Below, in pieces: positions 36,307 to 45,656 of a stretch of 64,000 nucleotides of DNA. The stretch is taken from the NCBI RefSeq assembly GCF_003034845.1, contig NZ_PZKC01000012.1:58964-122963 (forward strand), in the 5' to 3' direction. A model generated the notes under the pieces. The model was given only the letters and a program-made list of their open reading frames with translations, had not been told where the DNA came from and searched no databases. Position numbers and translations under genes: made by a program. Source of the DNA: Pseudothauera lacus (lineage in GTDB: Bacteria; Pseudomonadota; Gammaproteobacteria; Burkholderiales; Rhodocyclaceae). How positions within the stretch are numbered: the first letter of the stretch is position 1; every line of letters begins with the position of its first letter.

Positions 36307-37703
36307 GAGGAGCCGCCACGATCGCCAAGACCGCCCCATCCCGCCTGCGCTCGCTGCGCTGGCGCCTGCTGGGCGCGGTGTGCGCCGCGGTGCTGCTTCT
36401 GTGGCTGCTCACCGGCTGGCTGAGCTATACCCAGGCGCAGCATGAGGCCGAGGAACTGATGGACGGCAACCTGGCACAGACCGGGCGTCTGCTGCTGGCC
36501 ATCCTGCACGACAACGAAGACGACCTGCGCGAACTGGCCGGACGGCTCGCCACCGTGCGCGGCGCCGCGGACAACATCTACGAACCGCCGCTGGAGTTCC
36601 AGATCGGCCGCGGCGACGGCAGCATCCTGGCGCGCTCGGAAGCCGCGCCGAACCTGCCGGTGCTGGGCGTGGCCGGCTACAGCGACATCCTGCGCAAGGA
36701 CGCCTCCTGGCGGGTGCTCAACGTGGCCTCGGGTGACGGCCGCTTCCGCGTGCAGGTGGCGCAGTCCATCGACCTGCGCGACCGCGCCGCCCTCGAGGTG
36801 GCCAGCCAGACGGTGCTGCCGCTGGCGGCGCTCTCGCCGGTGCTGATCCTGCTGATCTACCTGTCGGTGCTGCGCGCCCTGCGCCCGCTCGACCGCCTGG
36901 CCGGCGAGGTCGCCGCGCGCAGCCCGGACAACCTCGCCGCGCTGCCGGACCAGGACGTACCCACCGAAGCCTTGCCGCTGGTGGGCGCGATCAACCGCCT
37001 GTTCCAGCGTGTGACCCGCACGCTGGACAACGAACGCCGCTTCACCGCCGATGCCGCGCACGAGCTGCGCACGCCGCTCGCGGCACTCAAGGTGCACACC
37101 CAGGTTGCCCGCCTGTGCCGCGAAGACGCACAGCGCGACCACGCCCTGCAGCAGATCGAATGCGGCGTTGACCGCGCCACCCGGCTGGTGGAGCAACTGC
37201 TGCGCCTCGCCCGCCTGGACCCGCTCAGCGCGCTGCCCGCGCCGGGCGCGGTAGACCTGCATGCGCTGGTCGAGGGCGCCATCGATGCCGTGCGCCAGGC
37301 CAACCCCGGTGCCTCCCAGCACATCACCCACAGCCTGCCGGCCGACACCCCCGAAGTGGCTGGCGACGCCGATCTGCTGCAGATCGCCCTGCGCAACCTG
37401 CTCGACAACGCCCTGCGCTACACCCCGCCGCAAGCCGCAATAGAGGTGACACTTGAGGACGACGGCGACACCCTGCACCTGGCGGTACAAGACAACGGCC
37501 CCGGCGTTGCGGCGGAAACCCTGGCACGGTTGGGTGAGCGCTTCTTTCGCGGCGGCGACAGCAAGGTCGAAGGCAGCGGCCTGGGGCTGGCCATCGTGGC
37601 GCGCATCATGGCACTGCACGGCGGCCGGCTGACACTGACGAACCGCCCGCAAGCCGGCTTCCGTGCCGCCCTGTGCGGACTGCGTCGCGCCGCTGCGCGC
37701 TGA
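36303..37703 (+). CDS. Sensor histidine kinase, QseC-like
   Basis: A 466-residue membrane kinase: first helix (LLGAVCAAVLLLWLLTGWL), a periplasmic domain of about 120 residues, second helix (LAALSPVLILLIYLSVL), HAMP, phospho-His in DAAHELRTPLAAL, and an ATPase domain with LLDNALRYTP, DNGPGVA and GSGLGLAIV. ATG 36303 overlaps the regulator stop by 4 bp. It closes the cluster that starts with the hemolysin-family gene, so the pathway product or a related lipid may be its signal (inference). Confidence 0.92.
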   Translation: MRGAATIAKTAPSRLRSLRWRLLGAVCAAVLLLWLLTGWLSYTQAQHEAEELMDGNLAQTGRLLLAILHDNEDDLRELAGRLATVRGAADNIYEPPLEFQIGRGDGSILARSEAAPNLPVLGVAGYSDILRKDASWRVLNVASGDGRFRVQVAQSIDLRDRAALEVASQTVLPLAALSPVLILLIYLSVLRALRPLDRLAGEVAARSPDNLAALPDQDVPTEALPLVGAINRLFQRVTRTLDNERRFTADAAHELRTPLAALKVHTQVARLCREDAQRDHALQQIECGVDRATRLVEQLLRLARLDPLSALPAPGAVDLHALVEGAIDAVRQANPGASQHITHSLPADTPEVAGDADLLQIALRNLLDNALRYTPPQAAIEVTLEDDGDTLHLAVQDNGPGVAAETLARLGERFFRGGDSKVEGSGLGLAIVARIMALHGGRLTLTNRPQAGFRAALCGLRRAAAR

Positions 37704-37745
37704 GCCCTTCAATCACCTCAGCACCGCGGTCGTTACCTGTCCCGG

Positions 37746-38270
37746 TCAGGTCGCTTGCGGCAGGTCGCGCAGCAGGCGGGCGGCGATGAGGCCGTTGATC
37801 AGGCCGAAGAACACTGCGGCGGCGGCAAATACCGGGGTGAGGTAGAACACCCCGTCGTGCGGCACCAGCCACAGGCGGGCGACCACCAGTTGTGCGCCGA
37901 TGTGGGCGAAGGCGGCGAAGATGGACAGGCTCACCGGGCCGAACCAGCGCTTCGGCAGGTGCATCGCGAAGCCCAGGGTGAGCAGGCTGGCAACCGCGCC
38001 GGAGAGGCTGAGGAAGAAGCCCGGGGCGAGGAACTGGCCGAGCAGCAGGCTGCCGGCAAGCACGCGCAGCAGGCCCACCCATACCGCCTCGCGCCAGCCC
38101 CAGCGTGCCAGTACGATGAGGGTGACGATGTTGGCCAGCCCCGGCTTGACTCCGGGCAGGGGCAGCGGAATGGCCGCCTCGGCCACGGTGAGGACGATGG
38201 CCGCGGCCGCATGGCGGGCGATGCGGCGGTCCTCGACCGTGGGGGTGAGTTCAATAGTTGAGCGAGTCAT
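37746..38270 (-). CDS. Gx transporter family membrane protein
   Basis: A 174-residue integral membrane protein of the Gx transporter/heptaprenyl diphosphate synthase component I family, an ECF-S-like fold (VLTVAEAAIPLPLPGVKPGLANIV, FGLINGLIAARLL). About five helices. ATG 38270 is chosen; the open frame continues upstream inside the NusG-II gene. It overlaps the 3' end of that gene by 20 bases. The pairing of NusG-II and Gx proteins recurs in genomes with FMN-linked redox proteins, but no ApbE is in this window. Substrate unknown. Confidence 0.82.
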   Translation of the reverse strand: MTRSTIELTPTVEDRRIARHAAAAIVLTVAEAAIPLPLPGVKPGLANIVTLIVLARWGWREAVWVGLLRVLAGSLLLGQFLAPGFFLSLSGAVASLLTLGFAMHLPKRWFGPVSLSIFAAFAHIGAQLVVARLWLVPHDGVFYLTPVFAAAAVFFGLINGLIAARLLRDLPQAT

Positions 38271-38646
38271 ACTGTCCGCCCCGCCCACTGAGGCTGAGAC
38301 TGATCTGGTTGGGGGCGCAGATCGCCACCGAGCCGGCCTGGGTCAGCCAGCCCTGACGCACGCAATACTGCCGCGGGCCGGGATCGACGGCGACGCGGGC
38401 GCGCCCGGGTTCGATCTCGATCACCGAAATCCCCAGCGGCCCCGGCACCTCGACCTGGCGCGGCGCGTTGAGCGGGTACTCGCCGAAGAGCTCGCCACCG
38501 GCGCGGATCACTGCCTTCTCGGGCACCCCGCCACGCCACAGCATCATCGTGGCGAAAGCGCACAGCAGCACGCCGGCGAGCAGCACCAGATAGTCGCCGG
38601 GGCGCAGCAGGGGCAGCCATTCGGCCAGCCGCGGGAACTGCTTCAC
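38251..38646 (-). CDS. NusG domain II-containing membrane-anchored protein
   Basis: A 131-residue protein: one N-terminal membrane helix ([20 protein letters not shown]) followed by a beta-rich NusG domain II-like region on the outside ([45 protein letters not shown]). The start is GTG 38646, which overlaps the stop of rapZ (GTGA). It is co-transcribed with the Gx transporter. No enzymatic function is known for this family. Confidence 0.8.
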   Translation of the reverse strand: MKQFPRLAEWLPLLRPGDYLVLLAGVLLCAFATMMLWRGGVPEKAVIRAGGELFGEYPLNAPRQVEVPGPLGISVIEIEPGRARVAVDPGPRQYCVRQGWLTQAGSVAICAPNQISLSLSGRGGQYDSLNY

Positions 38647-39518
38647 TGCGGCGTTAAGCCACCCGCGTCGCTGGCGCGACGCGCGGCGGTGCGGTGGCGC
38701 ACGAGCACGCTGAGACGACCACGGAAATGGGCTGCCAGCCACTCGGCGAGATACACCGAGCGGTGCTTGCCGCCGGTGCAGCCGATGGCCACGGTAAGGT
38801 AGCTGCGGTTGTCGCGCACATAGGCGGGCAGCCAGGTGTCGATGAAGTTGCGGATATCCTCGGCCATGCGGCTGACTTCGGGCACCCCGGCAAGGAAGTC
38901 GATCACCGGCTGATCACGCCCGGTGAGCGGGCGCAGGCGCGGGTCGTAATGCGGGTTGGGCAGGCAGCGCACGTCGAAGACCAGGTCGGCATCGAGCGGG
39001 ATGCCGTACTTGAAGCCGAAGGACTGGAACATCAGGGTAAGGCCCTGAGTGGCGCCGATGTCGGCGAAATCCTTTACCCAGGCGCGCAGGGTGTTGGCCT
39101 GCAGCTCGGAGGTGTCGACGCGGTGGCCGAGCTCGGCGATGTCGGCGAGCAGGTCGCGTTCGCGCTGGATGGCTTCTTCCAGCGACACCCCTTCCTCGGC
39201 CAGCGGATGGCGGCGACGGGTCTCGGAGAAGCGCGCGATCAGCGCATCGTCACGGGCTTCGAGAAAAATGAAACGCAGGTCGCGCACCATCCCGCGCAAT
39301 GCCGCCACCTGCTCCGGCAAGGCCGCGATGCTGTCGCCGGAACGCACATCCACCGCCACCGCGACGCGCTTGTAGCCGGCCTCGCGCAGATGCGCGACGA
39401 GTTGCGGCAGCAAGGTCGCGGGCAGGTTGTCGACCACGTAGAAGCTGGCATCTTCCAGCACGTTGAGCGCAACGCTCTTGCCGGAACCGGAGAGGCCACT
39501 GATGAGGATGATCTGCAT
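38643..39518 (-). CDS. rapZ: RNase adapter RapZ
   Basis: A 291-residue P-loop protein. Walker A is SGLSGSGKS at the N-terminus; [19 protein letters not shown] and the C-terminal [18 protein letters not shown] are the family marks. In E. coli RapZ senses glucosamine-6-phosphate and guides RNase E to the small RNA GlmZ. In betaproteobacteria it often lies by hprK and PTS genes; those are absent here. The start is ATG 39518 (MQIILISG). Confidence 0.93.
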   Translation of the reverse strand: MQIILISGLSGSGKSVALNVLEDASFYVVDNLPATLLPQLVAHLREAGYKRVAVAVDVRSGDSIAALPEQVAALRGMVRDLRFIFLEARDDALIARFSETRRRHPLAEEGVSLEEAIQRERDLLADIAELGHRVDTSELQANTLRAWVKDFADIGATQGLTLMFQSFGFKYGIPLDADLVFDVRCLPNPHYDPRLRPLTGRDQPVIDFLAGVPEVSRMAEDIRNFIDTWLPAYVRDNRSYLTVAIGCTGGKHRSVYLAEWLAAHFRGRLSVLVRHRTAARRASDAGGLTPQ

Positions 39519-39698
39519 GGCGGAGCGGGTCGGAGAACTGAACGGCGGGTCGGCCGGCGGTTGCCGGATCAGGCGCTCACTATAGCGCAAGCGGCGGACG
39601 GGTGGCCGGCGCGGCCCGGCAAAGCTGCACCCCATGCAAGCGCCGGCGTGCTGTCCCGCCGCCTTTCAGAAGGGCAAGGCAACCGGCCGTTCGCCCTC

Positions 39699-40619
39699 TC
39701 AGGCGACCAGCAGTTGTTCGCCGTCACGCCGCGCCACGCCGGCACGGACGAGATCCTGCACCAGCCAGTCGGTCAGCGCCTCGGCACCCAGCCCGAGAAA
39801 GCGGGCGTTGGCCTCGCGGTAGAGTGGCACCTCGGCCAGATGGGTGGTGAGTTCTTCAATGCTTATCTCGCGCCGGTCGAGCAGGGTGAAGGTGATGCAG
39901 GCGCGGATGGCGTTGCGGGCGATGCGCGCGCCGTCTTCCTCGAAGGCGCGCAGGCGGCCGAAGGCGCGTTCGAGCGCATCGTCCACCTCGACGAAGGGCG
40001 CGCCATGACCGGGGATGACCACCTCCACCGGCAGTCGGGCGATGGCCTCCAGGGTGCGGCGCGCCTCGCCGACACCGTCGCCGGTGCCCAGCACGTCGGC
40101 GAACAGGATGCCGAAACCGTCGCGCCACAGCGCATCGCCGGAGATCAGGATGCGGCGTTCCGGGTTGTGGAACACCAGCGCGTCCATGTCGTGCCCGGGG
40201 GCGGCGTGCGCCTGCCAGACCAACCCGCCGGCAACGAAGCTCTCACCCGCGGCCAGGGCGTGATCGGCGCGGAAGGGGGCCCCCTGCTGCGCCGCCACGC
40301 TGAGCAGCAGCGCGTCCTCGTCCCAGTTCTGCACCGCCGCCAGCATGCCGGCCGGCACGGTGATCTCGCAGCCGAAGGCGGCCTGTACCGCGGCATTGCC
40401 GCCGATGTGGTCGGAGTGCGAATGGGTGTTGATCAGGCGCGCGAGCGGACGGCCGCCGAGCGCCTCATGCAGCAGCGCAACGGTCTGCGGCGCGTGGCTG
40501 AAGTAGCCGCTGTCGATCAGCGCGGCGCTGTCGCCGTCGTCGAAGAGGATGTTGTTGGCCGACAGCCAGCCGCGCTCGAAGACCTGCACGCTGTCCGGCA
40601 AGCAGGCAGCGGCGCTCAA
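39699..40619 (-). CDS. MBL-fold metallo-hydrolase
   Basis: A 306-residue metallo-beta-lactamase-fold enzyme. Metal-binding motifs are NTHSHSDHIGG, AAPGHDMDA, LISGDALW and VIPGHG. The C-terminal helical part (ITFTLLDRREISIEEL) suggests a winged-helix add-on as in LACTB2-like proteins. I place the start at TTG 40619 because it overlaps the stop of the DUF1289 gene (TTGA) and gives the right N-terminus (SAAACLPDSVQVFERG). Substrate unknown. Confidence 0.82.
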   Translation of the reverse strand: MSAAACLPDSVQVFERGWLSANNILFDDGDSAALIDSGYFSHAPQTVALLHEALGGRPLARLINTHSHSDHIGGNAAVQAAFGCEITVPAGMLAAVQNWDEDALLLSVAAQQGAPFRADHALAAGESFVAGGLVWQAHAAPGHDMDALVFHNPERRILISGDALWRDGFGILFADVLGTGDGVGEARRTLEAIARLPVEVVIPGHGAPFVEVDDALERAFGRLRAFEEDGARIARNAIRACITFTLLDRREISIEELTTHLAEVPLYREANARFLGLGAEALTDWLVQDLVRAGVARRDGEQLLVA

Positions 40620-40822
40620 TCGCTGCCCTCCCCGAGCATGTCGGCGACGTTGGGCGGCAGCGGTGCATTCACCGCGGACTGCTGCGGCTGCGGAATCTCC
40701 GCCGCCGGCGGCTCGGCCACCGGCACGCCGTTGATCTCCTCCGCGGTGCGCCCGCAACCCAGACACACGCCGGAATCCCAGTCGATCATGCACACCCCCA
40801 CGCACAGCGCATCGCCGCTCAC
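40616..40822 (-). CDS. DUF1289-like small cysteine protein
   Basis: A 68-residue protein with the pattern CVGVCMIDWDSGVCLGCGRT, four cysteines arranged as in DUF1289 metal- or Fe-S-binding proteins, and a proline-rich tail. It overlaps the upstream DUF1289 gene by 4 bp and the downstream hydrolase by 3 bp. It may be a metal carrier or adaptor for the MBL enzyme (inference). Confidence 0.75.
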   Translation of the reverse strand: MSGDALCVGVCMIDWDSGVCLGCGRTAEEINGVPVAEPPAAEIPQPQQSAVNAPLPPNVADMLGEGSD

Positions 40823-41010
40823 TGCGCGCCCTCCCCGGCAGATGCGCGCGCCGCGCGGCGCTCGGCCACCGCGGCGAGGATGCGCAGCCGCTCGGCGTCG
40901 TCAGCGCGGCTCCAGCCGGTGATCTCGGGAATGGTGCGCAGACAGCCTTCGCACAGGTGGCGTTCGGCGTCCATGCGGCAGACGTTGATGCAGGGAGAAG
41001 GGATGCTCAT
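40819..41010 (-). CDS. DUF1289 family protein
   Basis: A 63-residue protein with the classic DUF1289 motif: PCINVCRMD, then CEGCLRTIPEITGWS and a helical arginine-rich tail. First gene of a three-gene operon (DUF1289, DUF1289-like, MBL hydrolase) held together by overlaps. The family is widespread and uncharacterised; four cysteines suggest metal binding. Confidence 0.85.
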   Translation of the reverse strand: MSIPSPCINVCRMDAERHLCEGCLRTIPEITGWSRADDAERLRILAAVAERRAARASAGEGAQ

Positions 41011-41076
41011 GGTCGGGTCGGGGGTGCAGTCGTTGTTGTAATGGCTTGGTCCATGTGCGGCGTGTTCGGTTCGCCG

Positions 41077-41478
41077 TCAGGTATCCGGCAGTGCGGACAC
41101 CAATCCAAGGTGTTCGACAAAGGGGTCGAAATCGCGGTCGCTGTAGAGCAGCGGCAGGCCGGACTCGATGCAGCGGGTGGCGATCAAGGTGTCTATCGTC
41201 TTGCGCACCGTAATCCCCCGCGCACACAGGGTGCGAAAGTTGCGGGCGGCCTGGATGGCGATCTGCTGGCCCGCCAGATCCACAACTTCCAGTGCGGTCA
41301 TCAGCCTGCGGGCCTGGTCGAAGTCGCGCTCACTGGCAAAGCCCTGCAGCACTTCGGTGAGGATCAGGTCGCCCGTGGCAAGCAACTCGACCCCCAGCAC
41401 CGCGTCCAGCCGTTCGGTCTGCGGCGTGACCGTGCCACGGAAGTAGTCGATCCAGACGCTGGAGTCGACCAGGATCAT
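41077..41478 (-). CDS. vapC: VapC-type PIN toxin
   Basis: A 133-residue PIN ribonuclease. Conserved acids are D in MILVDSSVWIDYF, E in LILTEVLQGF, D in KTIDTLIATRC and D in YSDRDFDPF. It overlaps the VapB antitoxin gene by 4 bp. It probably cleaves tRNA or rRNA when released. The second type II module in the window; unrelated in sequence to the one at 4676. Confidence 0.92.
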   Translation of the reverse strand: MILVDSSVWIDYFRGTVTPQTERLDAVLGVELLATGDLILTEVLQGFASERDFDQARRLMTALEVVDLAGQQIAIQAARNFRTLCARGITVRKTIDTLIATRCIESGLPLLYSDRDFDPFVEHLGLVSALPDT

Positions 41479-41669
41479 CGATCGGTTCTCATCGCGTCCA
41501 GGTCACCCTGCCAGTCGAGCTTGCCGCGATAGCGCCGGATCTCCTCCTGCTGACGCAGACGCAGCAGGGTACGCAAGCCCAGTTCCACCACCTCACGCTT
41601 GGTCTTGAGCCCGGTGGCGCGCAGGGTGCTCTGCATGAGTTCGTCGTCGATCAGGATGTTGGTGCGCAC
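41475..41669 (-). CDS. vapB: VapB-type antitoxin
   Basis: A 64-residue antitoxin of the VapB/DUF2191 type (MRTNILIDDELMQSTLR, TKREVVELGLRTLLRLR) with the C-terminal toxin-binding tail DWQGDLDAMRTDR. The start is GTG 41669, with AAAGGA upstream. An inverted repeat just before it (41671-41700) is the expected autoregulatory operator. Confidence 0.9.
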   Translation of the reverse strand: MRTNILIDDELMQSTLRATGLKTKREVVELGLRTLLRLRQQEEIRRYRGKLDWQGDLDAMRTDR

Positions 41670-41670
41670 G

Positions 41671-41700
41671 ATGTGTATCCTTTACTGAATTCATACACAT
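41671..41700 (-). promoter_or_regulatory. VapBC operator/promoter
   Basis: ATGTGTAT (41671-41678) and ATACACAT (41693-41700) form a perfect inverted repeat with a 14-bp spacer. On the minus strand a TATAAT (41699-41704) overlaps the outer arm, so binding would cover the -10 region. It is clearly AT-rich against the surroundings. Confidence 0.55.
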
Positions 41701-41754
41701 TATAGACAACGCAAGTGCTCCTCGTGCCCGCTGTCGCACCCCGATCGACTTGGC

Positions 41755-42681
41755 CTACGCGCAGCTTTTCGCCCGCTTGGCCAGCACCGCGCGCGCCACA
41801 CGCGAAGCCGGTTCGCGGCCGATCTCGGCGCTGATCCAGGCGGCCGTGTCGACCAGCGCGTCGAGGTCGATGCCGGTATCGATGCCCATGCCATGGAGCA
41901 GCCAGACCAGGTCCTCGGTGGCGACGTTGCCGGAGGCGCCGGCCGCGTAGGGGCAGCCGCCCAGGCCACCGACCGAGGCGTCGAACACCGCCACCCCCAT
42001 CTCCAGCGAGGCACAGACGTTGGCCGCGGCCATGCCGTAGGTGTCGTGGTAGTGGCCGGCGAGGCGCTCGGCGGGCACGCGGCGCAGCACCGCGTCGAGC
42101 ATGCGGCGGATCGAAACCGGGTTGCCGGTACCGATGGTATCGCCCAGGGAGATTTCATAACACCCCATGGCCAGCAGGGTTTCCGCGACTTCGGCGACCT
42201 TTTCCGGCGCCACCGCGCCTTCGTACGGGCAGCCGGCCACACAGGAGACATAGCCGCGCACCCGCACCCCGGCGGCCTGCGCGACCTCGGTGACCGGGCG
42301 GAAGCGCTCCAGCGACTCGGCGATCGAGCAGTTGATGTTCTTCTGGCTGAAGGATTCGCTGGCCGCGCCGAACACCGCCACCTCACGGGCGCCGGCCGCC
42401 AGTGCGGCCTCGAAGCCCTTGAGGTTGGGGGTGAGCACCGGGTAGTCGAGCCCGGCGGGCGCCGCGCCACCGAGCACGCGGGTAAGCACCTCGGTGTTGT
42501 CGCCCATCTGCGGCACCCACTTGGGCGAAACGAAGGAGGTGACCTCGATGGTGGACAAGCCCGCCGCGGCGAGACGGCGGATCAACTCGACCTTGATGTC
42601 GGCCGGCACCAGCTGCTTCTCGTTCTGCAGCCCGTCGCGCGGGCCGACTTCCACCAGGCGGACCTTTCTCGGGAGCGTCAT
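41755..42681 (-). CDS. liuE: Hydroxymethylglutaryl-CoA lyase
   Basis: A 308-residue enzyme that splits HMG-CoA into acetyl-CoA and acetoacetate, the last step of leucine degradation. Landmarks are [11 protein letters not shown], substrate/metal residues around [20 protein letters not shown], and the signature [19 protein letters not shown] with the catalytic Cys. ATG 42681 (MTLPRKVRL) is preceded by GGAG; the frame also has an ATG at 42699. Last gene of the liu cluster, also known as mvaB. Confidence 0.95.
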   Translation of the reverse strand: MTLPRKVRLVEVGPRDGLQNEKQLVPADIKVELIRRLAAAGLSTIEVTSFVSPKWVPQMGDNTEVLTRVLGGAAPAGLDYPVLTPNLKGFEAALAAGAREVAVFGAASESFSQKNINCSIAESLERFRPVTEVAQAAGVRVRGYVSCVAGCPYEGAVAPEKVAEVAETLLAMGCYEISLGDTIGTGNPVSIRRMLDAVLRRVPAERLAGHYHDTYGMAAANVCASLEMGVAVFDASVGGLGGCPYAAGASGNVATEDLVWLLHGMGIDTGIDLDALVDTAAWISAEIGREPASRVARAVLAKRAKSCA

Positions 42682-42723
42682 TTCACATTCTCCAGCCATA
42701 TTGTCTTTTGGCGACCCTTGAAT

Positions 42724-42753
42724 CGCCCCTCTCCCGCTCGCGGGAGAGGGGCG
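42724..42753. repeat. Palindromic intergenic repeat between liuD and liuE
   Basis: CGCCCCTCTCCCGC (42724-42737) and GCGGGAGAGGGGCG (42740-42753) form a perfect 14-bp stem with a 2-base centre, followed by GGGGTGAGGGG. This type of GC-rich palindrome is dispersed between genes in many betaproteobacteria. It may stabilise or attenuate the transcript. Confidence 0.6.
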
Positions 42754-42790
42754 GGGGTGAGGGGAACGGGCAGCACCGCTGCTCTTTCCT

Positions 42791-44794
42791 TCAGGCCGCA
42801 GTCGGTTCGAACTCGACCAGTTCGGCGCCGTCGCCCACCTGGTCGCCGACGCCGAAGCGGAAGGCCTTCACGGTGCCGGCGGCCGGCGCGGTGATGGTGT
42901 GCTCCATCTTCATCGCCTCCAGGATCAGCAGCGGCGCGCCCTTCTCCACCTTGGCGCCTTCGGCGGCGACCAGAGCGATGACCTTGCCCGGCATTGGCGC
43001 CACCAGCCCGCCTTCGGCGCCACCGCCCTCACCGGTGTGGTGCAGCGGGTCGATGGCGGCCAGCGGCCAGGCGCGGCCCTGGGCGAACACATGACGGCGG
43101 CCGGCGGCGGCGATCACCGTGGCGTCCAGGCGCTTGCCGTCCAGATCCACGCGCAGCAGGCCGCGCGGGTTGAGCTCGCCGCGCGCGGTAACACCGTGGC
43201 CGTTGAGGGTGAGGCGGTAGGCGTCCGGCAGGTAGGCCACGGTGACCGCGGCTTCCTGCTCCTGCCAGCGGAACAGCAGCACGCGCTGGGCGGTGGCGTT
43301 GAGGCGCCAGCCGTCGCGCGCATGCCAGGGCGAGGCCGGGTGGCTGTCACGCCGCGCGCGCTTTTCGGCACGCTCGGATTCACGCAGCAACTCGGCCAGC
43401 GCGGCGATGAAGAAGACTTCATCCGGCGCCGCGCTTTCCTGCGGGAAGAGGTAGTCCTTCTCGCGCTCGATCAGGCCGGTGTCGAGATCGGCGGTGGAAA
43501 AGGCCGGGCAGGCGGTCAGGCGCGAGAGGAATTCGATGTTGTTGGCCACGCCCACCACACGGTAGTCGGCCAGCGCCTGCAGCATGCGGGCCAGCGCGCG
43601 GTCGCGGTTCACGTCCCAGACGATCAGCTTGGCGATCATCGGGTCGTAGTGCGGGCTGATCTCGTCGCCTTCTTCCACGCCGGTATCGACCCGCACATGC
43701 AGGCTCTCGGCCGGCGGCGCCAGGTGCACCAGCCTGCCGGTGGAAGGCAGGAAGCCCTTGGCCGGGTCTTCCGCGTAGATGCGCGCTTCCAGCGCGTGGC
43801 CGCGGATCTGCAACTGTTCCTGGGCGAGCGGCAGCGCTTCTCCGGAAGCCACGCGCAACTGCCATTCGACCAGGTCGAGGCCAGTGATCATCTCGGTGAC
43901 CGGGTGTTCGACCTGCAGGCGGGTGTTCATCTCCATGAAGTAGAAGGAGCCGTCCTGGTTGGCGATGAACTCCACCGTGCCGGCGCCGACGTAACCCACC
44001 GCCTTGGCCGCATCCACCGCGGCCTTGCCCATCGCCGCGCGGCGCTCGGCCGTCATGCCGGGCGCGGGCGCCTCTTCCAGCACCTTCTGGTGGCGGCGCT
44101 GCACCGAGCAGTCGCGCTCGAAGAGGTACACCACGTTGCCGTGGGTGTCGCCAAAGACCTGGATCTCGATGTGGCGCGGGCGGGTGATGTACTTCTCCAC
44201 CAGCACATGGTCGTCGCCAAAGGACGAGGCCGCCTCGCGCTTGCAGGAGGCCAGCAGGTCGAGGAAGTCTTCGGTACGCTCCACCAGCCGCATGCCCTTG
44301 CCACCACCGCCGGCTGCGGCCTTGATCAGCACCGGGTAGCCGATGGCGTCGGCCTGCTGGTGCAGGTAAGCGGGTGCCTGGTCGTCGCCGTGGTAGCCCG
44401 GGGTGAGCGGCACGCCGGCCGCTTCCATCAGCTTCTTGGCCTCCGACTTGGAGCCCATGGCGCGGATCGCCGATACCGGCGGGCCGATGAAGACGATCCC
44501 GGCCTCGTCGCAGGCGTGGCAGAAATCCTCGTTCTCGGACAGGAAGCCGTAGCCCGGGTGGATGGCCTGCGCGCCGGTAGCCTTGGCCGCGGCAATGATG
44601 CGCTCGATCACCAGATAGCTCTCGCGCGCCGCCGCCGGGCCGATCAGCACCGCCTCGTCGGCCAGGCGCACATGGCGCGCATTGGCGTCGGCCTCGGAGT
44701 AAACAGCCACCGTCTTGATGCCCATGCGGCGGGCGGTCTTGATCACCCGGCAGGCGATTTCACCGCGGTTTGCGATCAGGATTTTTTCAAACAT
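42791..44794 (-). CDS. liuD: Methylcrotonyl-CoA carboxylase, biotin-containing alpha subunit
   Basis: A 667-residue biotin carboxylase/biotin carrier protein. N-terminal carboxylase domain: [17 protein letters not shown], the ATP-grasp [24 protein letters not shown] motif (here [15 protein letters not shown]). A middle BT domain follows, and the C-terminus carries the biotinylation site EAMKMEHTI. It carboxylates biotin with bicarbonate and ATP; the beta subunit (liuB) then transfers CO2 to 3-methylcrotonyl-CoA. The start ATG 44794 is standard. Confidence 0.95.
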   Translation of the reverse strand: MFEKILIANRGEIACRVIKTARRMGIKTVAVYSEADANARHVRLADEAVLIGPAAARESYLVIERIIAAAKATGAQAIHPGYGFLSENEDFCHACDEAGIVFIGPPVSAIRAMGSKSEAKKLMEAAGVPLTPGYHGDDQAPAYLHQQADAIGYPVLIKAAAGGGGKGMRLVERTEDFLDLLASCKREAASSFGDDHVLVEKYITRPRHIEIQVFGDTHGNVVYLFERDCSVQRRHQKVLEEAPAPGMTAERRAAMGKAAVDAAKAVGYVGAGTVEFIANQDGSFYFMEMNTRLQVEHPVTEMITGLDLVEWQLRVASGEALPLAQEQLQIRGHALEARIYAEDPAKGFLPSTGRLVHLAPPAESLHVRVDTGVEEGDEISPHYDPMIAKLIVWDVNRDRALARMLQALADYRVVGVANNIEFLSRLTACPAFSTADLDTGLIEREKDYLFPQESAAPDEVFFIAALAELLRESERAEKRARRDSHPASPWHARDGWRLNATAQRVLLFRWQEQEAAVTVAYLPDAYRLTLNGHGVTARGELNPRGLLRVDLDGKRLDATVIAAAGRRHVFAQGRAWPLAAIDPLHHTGEGGGAEGGLVAPMPGKVIALVAAEGAKVEKGAPLLILEAMKMEHTITAPAAGTVKAFRFGVGDQVGDGAELVEFEPTAA

Positions 44795-44879
44795 TGCTTG
44801 TCTCCCCCAACCTATGAATCAGGTCATGTCATTGCCGGCCGGCTGACGCCGCCGGGATCAATCTTCAATGCCCCACCAC

Positions 44880-44975
44880 GTAGCCCGGATGGAGCGCAGC
44901 GCAATCCGGGACGCGGCCAGGCAGGCCCGCACGCGCCACACCCGGATTCCGGCCTGCGGCCTGCATCCAGGCTAC
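44880..44975. repeat. REP-like imperfect palindrome
   Basis: GTAGCCCGGATGGAGCGCAG at 44880 is mirrored by a sequence ending GGCTAC at 44975; the inner arms contain AATCCGGG (44903-44910) and CCCGGATT (44941-44948). About 96 bp, with a 30-bp centre. The GTAGCCCGGATG-type palindrome is a common dispersed element in high-GC proteobacteria. Its last bases supply the TAG stop of the DUF4126 gene. Confidence 0.6.
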
Positions 44976-45637
44976 CCATTCATCGCTGGCTGGCGCGGCC
45001 GGAAAATGCGTTTGATGAAGCGCCACAGCAGCACGATCAGCGCCCCCGCGAACAGCACGAACACCGCCAGCCCGAACACGAACCACAGCGGGTTGGTGAC
45101 CAGCAGCCACAGCCCGCCGAGGAACAGCGCGTCCTCGCCGAGCGAGGTCAGCACGTTGCTCACCGGCTCCGGCGAGGTGTTGATCGCCGCGCGCGCGCCG
45201 GCCTTGGCGAAGTGCGTGCCGGCCGCCAGCGAACCGCCCAGCAGGGCAGCGGCCACCTGCAGCGCGGCACCCTGGTCGCCCATCACCCCGGCCGCCAGCG
45301 CCGCGCCGGCGGGGATGCGGATGAAGGTGTGCAGCGCGTCCCACAGCGAATCCAGCCAGGGCAGCTTGTCGGCGAAGAACTCGGTGAACAGCAGCACGCC
45401 GGACAGGCCCAGTACCCAGGGGCTGGCCAGCACTTCCAGCCCGCCGGGCAGCTGCACCCCACCCCAGCGCCCCAGCGCACCGAGCACGAACACCAGCGCA
45501 TACAGGCGCAGCCCGCTCGCCCAGCCCAGGCCGGCGGCCAGCACCGCCAGCGAGGCCACGTCCAGCGGCAGCCCGCTCCAGTCCAGCAGCGGGGTCAGCT
45601 CGCGCAGCGCGGAGGTCCATGCGGGATCGGCGTCCAT
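44972..45637 (-). CDS. DUF4126 family membrane protein
   Basis: A 221-residue integral membrane protein with about five helices (ASLAVLAAGLGWASGLRLYALV, LLFTEFFADKLPWLD, GGSLAAGTHFAKAGARA). These match DUF4126, a family of unknown function. It stands inside the liu cluster between liuC and liuD without an obvious role in leucine breakdown. Its stop codon lies within the REP-like palindrome at 44880-44975, so its C-terminus (RPRQPAMNG) may have been reshaped by that element. Confidence 0.82.
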   Translation of the reverse strand: MDADPAWTSALRELTPLLDWSGLPLDVASLAVLAAGLGWASGLRLYALVFVLGALGRWGGVQLPGGLEVLASPWVLGLSGVLLFTEFFADKLPWLDSLWDALHTFIRIPAGAALAAGVMGDQGAALQVAAALLGGSLAAGTHFAKAGARAAINTSPEPVSNVLTSLGEDALFLGGLWLLVTNPLWFVFGLAVFVLFAGALIVLLWRFIKRIFRPRQPAMNG

Positions 45638-45656
45638 GGCTCACAGTGAAGGGCAG

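Noticed and set aside
44865..45644. Alternative minus-strand frame overlapping DUF4126
   Set aside because: Low-complexity Gly/Arg/Ala sequence; the neighbouring frame gives a clean membrane protein of a known family.
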